A stretch of 64,000 nucleotides of DNA from Actinoplanes auranticolor (GTDB lineage Bacteria; Actinomycetota; Actinomycetes; Mycobacteriales; Micromonosporaceae), in the NCBI RefSeq assembly GCF_018332655.1, contig NZ_BOQL01000002.1, positions 1-64,000 of the forward strand. The letters run 5' to 3'. The notes under the pieces were generated by a model that was not told the DNA's origin, searched no databases, and saw nothing but the letters and a program-made list of their open reading frames with translations. The position numbers and the translations under genes were made by a program. Of the stretch, positions 46,770-55,154 are shown in pieces (positions within the stretch are counted from its first letter, which is position 1; every line of letters starts with the position of its first letter).

Positions 46770-46950
46770 GACGTGCGTCGTCAAGCCGAACCTGATAAAT
46801 AGGCCCGTTTCCCCGAGGCGCCATGACGGCCTCGCGGTCCCGTTCCAGCCCTATCTGTCCGGGCCACCGGAAGGTAACGCGAGGTCGGCGCGTCGAGTCC
46901 AAATTACCCCATTTTGTAACCTGTTGACTAGGGGTGTCCTTGCGGGTGAT

Positions 46951-49464
46951 CTAGCGGCGGCCGTAGACCGTCGTGCGCTCGGCGGCGGGCCGTCCGGCCG
47001 CTGCGGCCAGCTCTTTCAGCTGCGCAACCGTACGGGCGGAGCCGTGCTCCGACCCGGCCATCCGGGAGATCGTCTCCTCCATCAACGTGCCGCCGAGGTC
47101 GTTGCAGCCCCCGTTGAGCATCGCGATGGTGCCCTCGTCGCCGAGCTTCACCCAGGAGCACTGGATGTTGCCGATCCGGCCGTGCAACAGGATCCGGGCC
47201 ATCGCGTGGACCACCCTGTTCTCCCGCCAGGTGGGCCCGGGGCGGGCGATGCCGGCCAGGTAGATCGGGGCGTTGGTGTGGATGAACGGCAGGCCCACGA
47301 ACTCGGTGAAGCCGCCGGTCACGTCCTGGATGCCGGCCAGCACCCGGAAGTGGCCCAGCCACTGGCGGGGGTGGTCGACGTGGCCGTACATCATCGTCGA
47401 GCTGGACCGGAGGCCCACCTGGTGCGCGGTGGTCACCACGTCGATCCAGGCCGAGGCGGGCAGCTTGCCCTTGGTCAGCACCCAGCGCACGTCGTCGTCG
47501 AGGATCTCGGCGGCGGTGCCCGGGATCGTGTCCAGCCCGGCCTCGCGCAGCTCGGTCAGCCACTCCCGCACCGACACCCCGGCCTTCGCCGCACCGGTGA
47601 CGATCTCCATCGGCGAGAACGCGTGCACGTGCATGCCCGGCACCCGGCGCTTGACGGCCCGCACCAGATCGGCGTACGCGGTGATGGGCATCTTCGGGTC
47701 GATGCCGCCCTGCATGCAGACCTCGGTGGCACCGTCGCGCCAGGCCTCCTCGGCCCGGTCGGCGACCTGCTCCACCGACAGCCGGTAGGCGTCCGCGTCC
47801 TGCTCGCGTTGCGCGAACGCGCAGAACCGGCAGCCGACGTAGCAGACGTTGGAGAAGTTGATGTTGCGGTTGACCACGTACGTGACGTCCTCGCCGTTGA
47901 CGTCCTTGCGCAGATCGTCGGCGAGGCGGGCGAGCTCGTCCAGGGCGGAGCCGTCCGCATTGAACAGCGCCATGGCCTTGGCCTCGTGCGCCGGGTCCAG
48001 CAGCGCGGCCGGGTCCTCGGCGGCGAGCTTGAGGCCGGCCAGCACGTCGGACTCGATCCGGGGCACGACGTGGCCGGCACCGGCGGCGACGGCCTCGGCG
48101 GAGATGTGCGCGGCCACCTCGTCCCAGTCGCCGTAGACGCTGTCGAAGTCGCCGCGGCGGTCGCCGGTGCGGCCCTCGGTGTCGATCGTGGCGAACAGGT
48201 CGGTGCGGCCGCCCGCGTACGCGTCGTCGGGCTCCTGCCACGGCAGCCCGGCCGGCATGGCGTCCTCGCGGGCCAGCCCGGTCGCCGGGTCGGCCAGCGC
48301 GGCCACGTGCGCGGCCAGGCGGGGGTCGAGCCAGCTCTCGCCGCGGCGGACGTACTCGGGATAGATGGTGAGGCGCTCGCGCAGCTCGAAGCCGGCCGCG
48401 CGGGACTGCTCGCGCAGCGCCTCGATCTGCGGCCACGGGCGCTCGGGATTGACGTGGTCGGGCGTCACCGGGGAAACGCCGCCCCAGTCGTCGATGCCCG
48501 CGCGCAGCAGCAGCGAGTATTCGCCGGCGATGAGATTCGGCGGAGCCTGGAGGCGGGCCCGGGGGCCCATGATGATCCGGGCGACCGCCACCGTCGCGGC
48601 GAGCTCCCGCAGCTCCGCGTCGGGCATGCCGCGCATCGCCGTGTCCGGCTTGGCGCGGAAATTCTGGATGATGACTTCCTGGATGTGGCCGTACTCGCGG
48701 GCCGTGCGGCGCATCGCGAACAGAGCGTCGATCCGCTCGGCCGGCGTCTCGCCGATGCCGATCAGGATGCCGGTGGTGAACGGGACACCGACCCGGCCGG
48801 CGTCGTCGAGCACCCGCAGCCGGACGGCGGGCTCCTTGTCGGGCGAGCCGTAGTGCGGGCCACCGGGCTCGGACCACAACCGGGTCGCGGTCGTCTCCAG
48901 CATCATGCCCATGCTCGGCGCGACCGGCTTCAGCCGCTGCAGGTCGGCCCAGCTCATGACGCCCGGATTGAGGTGCGGCAGCAGACCGGTCTCCTCGAGC
49001 ACGGCGATCGCGCAGGCCCGCACGTAGTCCAGGGTCGAGTCGTAGCCGCGCTCGTCGAGCCACTGCCGGGCCGCCGGCCAGCGCTCCTCGGGCCGGTCGC
49101 CGAGGGTGAAGAGGGCCTCCTTGCAGCCCTGGGCGGCGCCCTCCCGGGCGATCGCCAGCACCTCGTCGCGCTCCAGGAAGGCCGCCGGCAGCCGGTGCGG
49201 CACCGTCGCGAAGGTGCAGTAGTGGCAGCGGTCGCGGCACAGCCGGGTCAGCGGGATGAAGACCTTCTTCGAGTACGTGACCACGCCGGGGCGGCCGGCC
49301 TCCCGCAGCCCCGCGTCGCGGACCCCGCCGGCCACCGCGAGTAGGTCGTCGAACAGCGGCCCGTCGGCGGCGAGCAGAGCCGTCGCCTCACCGGCATCGA
49401 TCGCCTTGCCGTCGGTCGCACGCTTGAGCGCGCGACGGATGCTGGCCTCAGTCACGTCTGCCAC
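46951..49464 (-). CDS. fbiC: Fo synthase FbiC (fused CofG-CofH)
   Basis: 837 residues, normal length. Makes 7,8-didemethyl-8-hydroxy-5-deazariboflavin (Fo), the chromophore of F420, from tyrosine and a pyrimidine intermediate. Two radical-SAM domains: the CofG-like half with CRDRCHYC (Cys76, 80, 83) and the CofH-like half with [10 protein letters not shown] around residue 550. Both also show the downstream MGMMLETTA and GGIDPKMPI type motifs. The start is GTG with TAGGCT 6 nt upstream and no Shine-Dalgarno. It lies between whiB and the fbiA-fbiB pair; in mycobacteria fbiC is elsewhere. Confidence 0.97.
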   Translation of the reverse strand: MADVTEASIRRALKRATDGKAIDAGEATALLAADGPLFDDLLAVAGGVRDAGLREAGRPGVVTYSKKVFIPLTRLCRDRCHYCTFATVPHRLPAAFLERDEVLAIAREGAAQGCKEALFTLGDRPEERWPAARQWLDERGYDSTLDYVRACAIAVLEETGLLPHLNPGVMSWADLQRLKPVAPSMGMMLETTATRLWSEPGGPHYGSPDKEPAVRLRVLDDAGRVGVPFTTGILIGIGETPAERIDALFAMRRTAREYGHIQEVIIQNFRAKPDTAMRGMPDAELRELAATVAVARIIMGPRARLQAPPNLIAGEYSLLLRAGIDDWGGVSPVTPDHVNPERPWPQIEALREQSRAAGFELRERLTIYPEYVRRGESWLDPRLAAHVAALADPATGLAREDAMPAGLPWQEPDDAYAGGRTDLFATIDTEGRTGDRRGDFDSVYGDWDEVAAHISAEAVAAGAGHVVPRIESDVLAGLKLAAEDPAALLDPAHEAKAMALFNADGSALDELARLADDLRKDVNGEDVTYVVNRNINFSNVCYVGCRFCAFAQREQDADAYRLSVEQVADRAEEAWRDGATEVCMQGGIDPKMPITAYADLVRAVKRRVPGMHVHAFSPMEIVTGAAKAGVSVREWLTELREAGLDTIPGTAAEILDDDVRWVLTKGKLPASAWIDVVTTAHQVGLRSSSTMMYGHVDHPRQWLGHFRVLAGIQDVTGGFTEFVGLPFIHTNAPIYLAGIARPGPTWRENRVVHAMARILLHGRIGNIQCSWVKLGDEGTIAMLNGGCNDLGGTLMEETISRMAGSEHGSARTVAQLKELAAAAGRPAAERTTVYGRR

Positions 49465-49470
49465 CTGTGC

Positions 49471-49476
49471 AGCCTA
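49471..49476 (-). promoter_or_regulatory. -10-like hexamer for fbiC (leaderless)
   Basis: TAGGCT, then GCACAG, then GTG at 49464. The same hexamer and spacing as the sites at 41623 and 45838. Confidence 0.5.
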
Positions 49477-49613
49477 GGCCGGATCGAGAACAACTGCGTA
49501 CGAGCGGACCCGGTCCTGGCAGTGGTCTGAAACACGCCCGGCGGCCGACTCCTTCGCGCTCCCGGTCCGGTCGGTGCTGACGCCGCCGCCGGACGGGTGT
49601 GGTCCTAGACGGA

Positions 49614-50177
49614 TCACGCGGGTTCAGCGGCCGCCGGGAGGCTGTCGTCCGGGCGCCGGGCGCGGACCGCGGCCTGCAACAGGGCGGCGTCGACGGCGAC
49701 CTGGCGCTGGGCGGCCCGCAGTGCTGACTCGCGGATCGCCTGCGCCTCGCGTTCGCGGATGCGCAGTGCCGCCCGGCGCAATGCTGCCTCCTCGGTATCG
49801 AGACGCTGGGCCGCGACGGCGGCGGTCCGGCGGGCGGCGGCCTCGGCGGCTGCGAAGCGCTGCGCGGCGACGGCTGCCGTTCGGCGGGCGGCGGCTTCGG
49901 CACGATCGAGGCGCTGCGCCTCGCGGATGGTCGTCTCTCGGGCGACGGCTTCGGTGCGGTCCAGGCGCTGCCCCGCGAGCAGGGCCGACTCACGAGCGGC
50001 GGCCTCGGCACGGTCCAGACGCTGCGCCGCGAGCACCGCGGCCTGGCGGGCGGCGACCTTCGGGCGGTCGCCGCTTCGAGCAGCGAGCACCGCGTCCTCT
50101 CTGGGCGTGGTCCAGGGCTGGGCTGCTTGCTCAGCCGGGCGGCGCTGTCCGGCCTTGTCGGGGTCTTGCGCCTGCAA
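49614..50177 (-). CDS. Ala/Arg-rich helical protein with 18-residue repeats
   Basis: 187 residues from TTG 50177 (GGAG 7 nt upstream); GTG 50090 with AGAGG 5 nt upstream is an equally good start (158 residues). Residues ~42-131 are five in-register 18-residue repeats, consensus AARxTAxLAAQRLDRAEA, with two weaker copies after them. Eighteen residues make five helix turns, so one long amphipathic helix or coiled coil is expected. Third codon positions are about 90% G/C, which supports real coding on this strand. No signal peptide or TM. Not recognised as a known family. It lies 62 nt after a membrane-protein gene and upstream of fbiC. Confidence 0.6.
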   Translation of the reverse strand: MQAQDPDKAGQRRPAEQAAQPWTTPREDAVLAARSGDRPKVAARQAAVLAAQRLDRAEAAARESALLAGQRLDRTEAVARETTIREAQRLDRAEAAARRTAAVAAQRFAAAEAAARRTAAVAAQRLDTEEAALRRAALRIREREAQAIRESALRAAQRQVAVDAALLQAAVRARRPDDSLPAAAEPA

Positions 50178-50200
50178 GCTGGGTCTCCAGGGAACAGCGA

Positions 50201-50222
50201 CGGCGCCCCGTTCAGGGCGCCG
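50201..50222 (-). terminator. terminator after the 50240 membrane-protein gene
   Basis: GGCGCCC / GGGCGCC stem closed by a CGTTCA-type loop, 18 nt past the stop. No U-tract, so some read-through into the repeat-protein gene is possible. Confidence 0.55.
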
Positions 50223-50239
50223 TCGTCGGTCGGAGCGGG

Positions 50240-51289
50240 TCACTGACGGGGCGGGGGTTCCTCGCCCACGACGCGGGTGCGGTCGTCGTCGTCCGGGTTG
50301 TGGTGCGGGAGCGCCTGGGTCGGGTCCGCGTAGCCGCCCGGCTGCTGCGGCTGGCCGTAGGTGGGCGGCGGGTACGCCTGCTGGCTGTAGGCGCCCGGTG
50401 CCTGCGGATGTCCCGGTGCCGGGGCGAAAGGTCCCGGCGGGGTGGCCGGGGCCGGCTGAGCCGACACCGGCGGGGCCGAGGCGGGCGGCGCAGAGGCGGG
50501 CGGTGCCGAAGCCGGCGGGGCCGAGGACGGGGTCACCGTCTGCTGCCCGGAGGTCGGTGCTCCCCAGCCCTGACCGGCCGGGGGCTGACCCCACTGGCCG
50601 GGCTGCGGCTGCTGCACGGGCTGCGTCACGCCGGCCTGATTCGGGCCGGGCTGGTGCGGGCCGGGCTGGGCGTAACCCGGGTGGCCGGGCGGCGGCGGGA
50701 AGCCGGGCTGGCCGGGCTGCTGGGGGTAGCCGGGCTGGCCGTACGGCTGCTGCTGCCACTGCTGGGGCTGGCCGTACATGCCGGGCTGGGCCTTCGGCTT
50801 CGGCGTGTAGAACAGGTTGCGCCAGATCAGGTACACCGCGTACGCCGCTGCGGCGAACACCGCCAGCCAGGCCGCGCGGACCAGGAACTCCTCGAACGCC
50901 ACCCGGACACTCCAGGCGGCGATCTTCACCAGGCCGATCAGGAAGCCGAAGACGACCGCGAAGAAGGCCGCCACCGCGTACTCGACCAGGGCCGCGATGG
51001 TGATCAGCTTGGCGTGCTTGTGCACCGGCTGGACCAGCGTCGCCAGCAGCACCGCCGCCAGCGGCAGCGCGACGAGCTCGACGTTCACGAAGCTGTAGAA
51101 GCTGTTCTGCACCCGGGTGAGGAAGTCCTGGCCCACCCCGGACGGGATCAGCCGGATCACCGCGACGAACAGCCAGACGGCGGGCGCGGCCACCAGGGCG
51201 TACGCGGTGAGGTCACGCAGCGGCCGGATCACCTGGGTCACCGGGCGCCCCGGGGGCTGTGCGGGCTGCGGCGGCGGTGTGCTGGTCAC
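50240..51289 (-). CDS. membrane protein with long Pro/Gln-rich tail
   Basis: 349 residues. The N-terminal 150 residues hold four hydrophobic segments (about 28-48, 68-90, 98-122, 128-150). The rest is low-complexity Pro/Gly/Gln/Tyr sequence (PGYPQQPGQPG type) with an exact APPAS repeat run (about 235-260). It ends DDDDRTRVVGEEPPPRQ; the D-R-T-R-V-V part resembles the threonine motifs of the 59736 protein. AGGAG lies 7 nt before the GTG. No enzyme or transport motif. The tail may be a cytoplasmic interaction arm. Confidence 0.78.
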   Translation of the reverse strand: MTSTPPPQPAQPPGRPVTQVIRPLRDLTAYALVAAPAVWLFVAVIRLIPSGVGQDFLTRVQNSFYSFVNVELVALPLAAVLLATLVQPVHKHAKLITIAALVEYAVAAFFAVVFGFLIGLVKIAAWSVRVAFEEFLVRAAWLAVFAAAAYAVYLIWRNLFYTPKPKAQPGMYGQPQQWQQQPYGQPGYPQQPGQPGFPPPPGHPGYAQPGPHQPGPNQAGVTQPVQQPQPGQWGQPPAGQGWGAPTSGQQTVTPSSAPPASAPPASAPPASAPPVSAQPAPATPPGPFAPAPGHPQAPGAYSQQAYPPPTYGQPQQPGGYADPTQALPHHNPDDDDRTRVVGEEPPPRQ

Positions 51290-51419
51290 AGCTGAACTCC
51301 TGACACGGGGATGAGAGATACGGGATCGAGGACAAGCCGGCTCAGCCTAGACCCGATACGCACGTCACACCCGCGCCCCGTGGGCCGCGGATCGGGCCGC
51401 GGTGCGCAAGGATGGTCGG

Positions 51420-52376
51420 ATGCGGATCGTGGTCCTGACCGGGGGGATCGGTGGCGCCCGGTTCCTGGTGGGTGTGCGCGCCCACGCGCGCGAGATCGGT
51501 GCCGACGTCACGGCGGTGGTGAACGTCGGCGACGACGTGCGCATGCACGGCCTGCAGATCTGTCCCGACCTGGACAGCGTGATGTACACGCTGGGCGGCG
51601 CGGCCGATCCCGAGCGCGGCTGGGGCCGCGTCGGTGAGACCTGGGTCGTCAAGGAGGAGCTGGCCAGGTATGCCGCCGAGCCGACCTGGTTCGGCCTGGG
51701 CGACAAGGACACGGCCACCCATCTGGTACGCACGACGATGCTGAACGCCGGCTATCCCCTGTCGGCAGTCACCGCGGCCCTGTGCGCACGGTGGCAGCCG
51801 GGCATCACCATGCTCCCGGCCACCGACGACCGGCTGGAGACCCACGTGGTCGTGGACGTCGAGGGCGAGCGCAAGGCCATCCACTTCCAGGAGTGGTGGG
51901 TGCGCTACCGCGGCGACGTGCCCACGCACCGGTTCGTCTTCGTGGGTGCGGAGGCGGCGAAACCGGCGGCCGGGGTGCTGGAGGCCATCGGCAACGCGGA
52001 CGTGGTGCTGGTGGCGCCGAGCAATCCGGTGGTCAGCATCGCGCCGATTCTCGCCGTACCGCTGCTCAAGGAGACCGTCCTGGACGGCCCGGCACCGGTC
52101 GTCGGGGTGTCGCCGATCATCGGCGGCGCGGCCGTGCGCGGCATGGCCGACCGCTGCCTGGCCACCCTCGGCGTCGAGGTGAGCGCGGCCGGGGTCGGCG
52201 GCCTGTACGCCGGCCGCACCGACAACGGCCTGCTGGACGGCTGGCTGGTCGACACGGCCGACGAGGGCACGACGATCCCGGGCGTGACGACCCGGGCGGT
52301 GCCGCTGTGGATGACCGACGAGGCCGCGACGGCGCGGATGGTCGCCGCGGCCCTGGAGCTGGCGGGGGTCGCCTGA
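51420..52376 (+). CDS. fbiA: 2-phospho-L-lactate transferase (FbiA/CofD)
   Basis: 318 residues. Joins the lactyl- or enolpyruvyl-phosphate moiety to Fo to give F420-0 or dehydro-F420-0. Signatures: MRIVVLTGGIGGARFL start, VVNVGDDVRMHGLQICPDLDS, WFGLGDKDTATHLVRT, VGVSPIIGGAAVRGMADRC. ATG 51420 is chosen (AAGGA 7 nt upstream) over GTG 51402. The stop overlaps the fbiB start (TGATG). Confidence 0.96.
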   Translation: MRIVVLTGGIGGARFLVGVRAHAREIGADVTAVVNVGDDVRMHGLQICPDLDSVMYTLGGAADPERGWGRVGETWVVKEELARYAAEPTWFGLGDKDTATHLVRTTMLNAGYPLSAVTAALCARWQPGITMLPATDDRLETHVVVDVEGERKAIHFQEWWVRYRGDVPTHRFVFVGAEAAKPAAGVLEAIGNADVVLVAPSNPVVSIAPILAVPLLKETVLDGPAPVVGVSPIIGGAAVRGMADRCLATLGVEVSAAGVGGLYAGRTDNGLLDGWLVDTADEGTTIPGVTTRAVPLWMTDEAATARMVAAALELAGVA

Positions 52377-53407
52377 TGGACGGTCTCGAGGTGCTGCCGG
52401 TGCGCGGCATCGGCGACGTGACGCCCGGCGACGACCTGGCCGCGCTCATCACCGCCAACGCGCCCTGGCTGCGCGACGGTGACGTGCTGGTGGTGACCAG
52501 CAAGATCGTGTCGAAGGCGGAGGGCCGCCTGGTCGAAGTGCCGGCCGACGGCCCGGAGCGCGAGGAGGCCCGGGAGCGGGCCCTGCTGGCCGAGACCCGC
52601 CGGGTGGTGGCCCGACGCGGGCCGACGGCGATCGTGCAGACCCATCACGGCTTCGTGATGGCGGCGGCGGGCATCGACGCGTCCAACGTCGACAAGACCC
52701 ACCTGGTGCTGCTGCCGGCGGATCCGGACGCCTCGGCCCGCGCTCTGCGCGACGCGCTGATCGAGCGGGGCCTGCGGGTGGGCGTGATCGTGTCGGACAC
52801 GATGGGCCGGGCGTGGCGCAACGGCCTGACCGACGTCGCGCTGGGTGCGGCGGGCATCGAGCCGCTCCGCGACCATCGGGGCGAGATCGATCCGTACGGC
52901 AACGAGCTGCAGCTCACCCAGATGGCCGTGATCGACGAGCTGGCCGGGGCGGGCGAACTGGTCAAGGGCAAGAGCGACCAGGTGCCGGTCGCGGTGGTGC
53001 GCGGCTACCCGGGAGCGGGCGCCGAGCAGGGTGCCGGCGCGGTCGCTCTGCTGCGCGACGCGGCCAGCGACATGTTCTCCCTGGGTACGGCGGAAGCCCG
53101 GGCCGCCGGCCTGCGCACCGCGGCGACCCTCCCGGATTCCGCGGACGCCGAGGCCCCGCACGCGGCTGACAGTGCGGCGATCGGCCGCGCCCTGACCACT
53201 GTGGCGGAATCGCTCGCCGCGGGCACCACCGTGGAGACGAAGTCGCCGGGCGTGCTGCGCTGCACTCCCCAGGACGTGACGGCGGCGGGCCTGATGCGCT
53301 TCGGTGCCGACGTCCACCGCCTCCGGGCCGCCCTCACCGCCGAAGCCCTGTCGTCCACCGTCACCTACGACGCCTCGACCGCAGTCCTCACCGTCGCCAG
53401 AGCCTGA
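52376..53407 (+). CDS. fbiB: F420-0:gamma-L-glutamyl ligase (FbiB/CofE), short form
   Basis: 343 residues. The CofE domain (about 1-245) is complete: LEVLPVRGIGDVTPGDDL, VVTSKIVSKAEGR, RVGVIVSDTMGRAWRNGLTDVALG, KGKSDQVPVAVVRGYP. It adds glutamates to F420-0 with GTP. Mycobacterial FbiB is about 448 residues because of a C-terminal nitroreductase-like FMN domain that reduces dehydro-F420-0. Here only ~100 residues follow (AADSAAIGRALTTVAESLAAG to the end), too few for that domain, so the reductase must be elsewhere or the route differs. Translationally coupled to fbiA. Confidence 0.93.
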   Translation: MDGLEVLPVRGIGDVTPGDDLAALITANAPWLRDGDVLVVTSKIVSKAEGRLVEVPADGPEREEARERALLAETRRVVARRGPTAIVQTHHGFVMAAAGIDASNVDKTHLVLLPADPDASARALRDALIERGLRVGVIVSDTMGRAWRNGLTDVALGAAGIEPLRDHRGEIDPYGNELQLTQMAVIDELAGAGELVKGKSDQVPVAVVRGYPGAGAEQGAGAVALLRDAASDMFSLGTAEARAAGLRTAATLPDSADAEAPHAADSAAIGRALTTVAESLAAGTTVETKSPGVLRCTPQDVTAAGLMRFGADVHRLRAALTAEALSSTVTYDASTAVLTVARA

Positions 53408-53427
53408 CCCGCCCGAAGGATGTCGCC

Positions 53428-54003
53428 TTGACCCTGTTCGACGATGCCGCCGAGACGCTCGGCCGCTGGCAGGCCACCTCGGAGGCAGCCGACCTCGCGC
53501 GCAAGCGCACCCTGGAGCTGCTCTCCGCCGGCCCCGTCGCGATGACCCGCGAGCACCGGCCGGGGCACGTCACCGCCAGCGCGCTCATCGTCGACGAGCA
53601 GCGCCGCGTGCTGCTCTGCCTGCACGGGCGGCTGGGCATGTGGATGCAGGTCGGCGGCCACTGCGAGCCCACCGACGGCACGCTGGCGCAGGCCGCGCTG
53701 CGCGAGGCGACCGAGGAGTCCGGGATCGCCGGGCTGCGGCTGGACCCGGACCCGATCGACGTCGACATCCACCCGGTCCGCTGTGCGCCGGCCGCGGGCG
53801 AGCCGGCCGGGCCGACCCACCACTACGACGTGCGTTTCGTCGCCGTCTGCCCGCCGGGCGCGGTCGAGCAGATCAGCGACGAGTCGGCGGACCTGGCCTG
53901 GTTCAATGCCGGCGAGCTGCCCAGCCCGCTGGCCGACGGTGTCGTCCAGCAGCTGGCGCCGGCCTTCGCCCGCCTCGCACCGGCCGGGCCGGCTCAGATG
54001 TAG
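53428..54003 (+). CDS. Nudix hydrolase
   Basis: 191 residues. The Nudix box is intact at residues 77-99: GHCEPTDGTLAQAALREATE followed by ESG, matching Gx5Ex7REUxEExGU. It hydrolyses a nucleoside diphosphate linked to another group; the substrate is not predictable. The start is TTG with AAGGA 7 nt upstream. It follows fbiB by 20 nt, so it is likely in the fbiA-fbiB operon, and overlaps the convergent manC stop by 10 nt. Confidence 0.9.
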   Translation: MTLFDDAAETLGRWQATSEAADLARKRTLELLSAGPVAMTREHRPGHVTASALIVDEQRRVLLCLHGRLGMWMQVGGHCEPTDGTLAQAALREATEESGIAGLRLDPDPIDVDIHPVRCAPAAGEPAGPTHHYDVRFVAVCPPGAVEQISDESADLAWFNAGELPSPLADGVVQQLAPAFARLAPAGPAQM

Positions 54004-55109
54004 TGCAGGTCGCCCTTGTTGCGCAGGTCGTCGACCAGCGATTTCACTTCCTGGGCGCGGTCGCGCGGGCAGACCAGGACCGCGTCCGGGGTGTCCACGA
54101 TGATCAGGTCGCGGACGCCCAGCGCGGCCACCAGCCGGCCGGAGTTCGGGACCACGACCAGGTTCTCCGTCTCGCGCAGCAGCACCGACTGCTTGCCCGA
54201 CGGGTCCTGGCCGACCACCACGTTGCCCGCGTTGTCCGCGGCCAGCACCTCGCCCAGGGTGTGGAAGTCGCCGACGTCGTTCCAGCCGAAGTCGCCCGGG
54301 ACCGTGCCGACCCGGCCCACCGCGGCCGCGCCTTCCATCACCGCGTAGTCCACCGAGATGCGGGGCAGGTTCTGCCACACCTCACCCAGGACCTCCTCGC
54401 GGGACGGCGTGTCCCAGGCCTGGGCGATCCGGGCGATGCCGGCGTACAGCTGCGGCTGCTGCCGGGCCAGCTCCGCCAGGAAGACGTCCACCCGCCAGAC
54501 GAACATGCCCGCGTTCCACAGGTAGTTGCCCGACTTCACGTAGCTCTCGGCCACGTCGTAGGAGGGCTTCTCCTTGAACTCCTCGACCGCCAGGACCGAG
54601 CCCTCGCCGACCGGGCCGCCGCACTGGACGTAGCCGTAGCCGGTCTCCGGGCGGGTCGGGGTGATGCCGAGGGTCATCAGCAGCCCCTGCCGGGCACCGG
54701 CCATCGCCTGCTCGATCACGGCGATGAACCGGGGGCCGTCGGCGATCAGGTGGTCGGCGGCGAACGAGCCCATCAGGGCCTCGGGCTCGCGGCGGGCGAT
54801 GACCGCGGCCGCCAGGGCGATGGCCGCGCAGGAGTCGCGCGGGGACGGCTCGACGATGATGTTCTCGACCGGGACCGCGGCGAGCTGGCGGGACACCTCG
54901 ACCGCGTGCGCGACGCCGGTCACCACCAGCACCTTGTCGGGAGCGGCCAGCGGGGCCAGCCGGTCGACGGTCGCCTGCAGCAGGGAGGCGTCCGTGCCGG
55001 TCAGTGGGTGCAGGAACTTGGGGTGACCGGCCCGCGAGAGCGGCCATAGACGAGTACCACTGCCACCTGCGGGAATGACGGCGTACAGGGCGCCCTGGTT
55101 CTCACTCAT
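53994..55109 (-). CDS. manC: mannose-1-phosphate guanylyltransferase
   Basis: 371 residues. Makes GDP-mannose from mannose-1-phosphate and GTP. Motifs: YAVIPAGGSGTRLWPLSR nucleotidyl loop, FKEKPSYDVA (Lys), GNYLWNAGMFVW, and a late FGWNDVGD. It lacks the C-terminal isomerase domain of bifunctional AlgA-type enzymes, consistent with a separate manA. ATG 55109 with TACACT 8 nt upstream and no Shine-Dalgarno; the longer frame adds 14 unsupported residues. A glycosyltransferase gene lies 45 nt upstream. Confidence 0.95.
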   Translation of the reverse strand: MSENQGALYAVIPAGGSGTRLWPLSRAGHPKFLHPLTGTDASLLQATVDRLAPLAAPDKVLVVTGVAHAVEVSRQLAAVPVENIIVEPSPRDSCAAIALAAAVIARREPEALMGSFAADHLIADGPRFIAVIEQAMAGARQGLLMTLGITPTRPETGYGYVQCGGPVGEGSVLAVEEFKEKPSYDVAESYVKSGNYLWNAGMFVWRVDVFLAELARQQPQLYAGIARIAQAWDTPSREEVLGEVWQNLPRISVDYAVMEGAAAVGRVGTVPGDFGWNDVGDFHTLGEVLAADNAGNVVVGQDPSGKQSVLLRETENLVVVPNSGRLVAALGVRDLIIVDTPDAVLVCPRDRAQEVKSLVDDLRNKGDLHYI

Positions 55110-55117
55110 GCGCACGG

Positions 55118-55123
55118 AGTGTA
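55118..55123 (-). promoter_or_regulatory. -10-like hexamer for manC (leaderless)
   Basis: TACACT ends 8 nt before ATG 55109, in the 45-nt gap after the glycosyltransferase stop. Confidence 0.45.
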
Positions 55124-55154
55124 ACGAGCGCAGGTTACTGTTGGGCGCCAAGTC

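Noticed and set aside
50450..50530. Regular short repeat (APPAS coding) considered as a CRISPR or DNA repeat
   Set aside because: It is a coding low-complexity repeat of about 15 nt inside a Pro-rich protein tail, without spacers.
49574..51295. Long plus-strand open frames opposite the repeat protein and the 50240 gene
   Set aside because: They are Arg/Gly/Pro-rich with no motif. The minus-strand genes have TM segments, an exact amino-acid repeat and a normal GC3 pattern.
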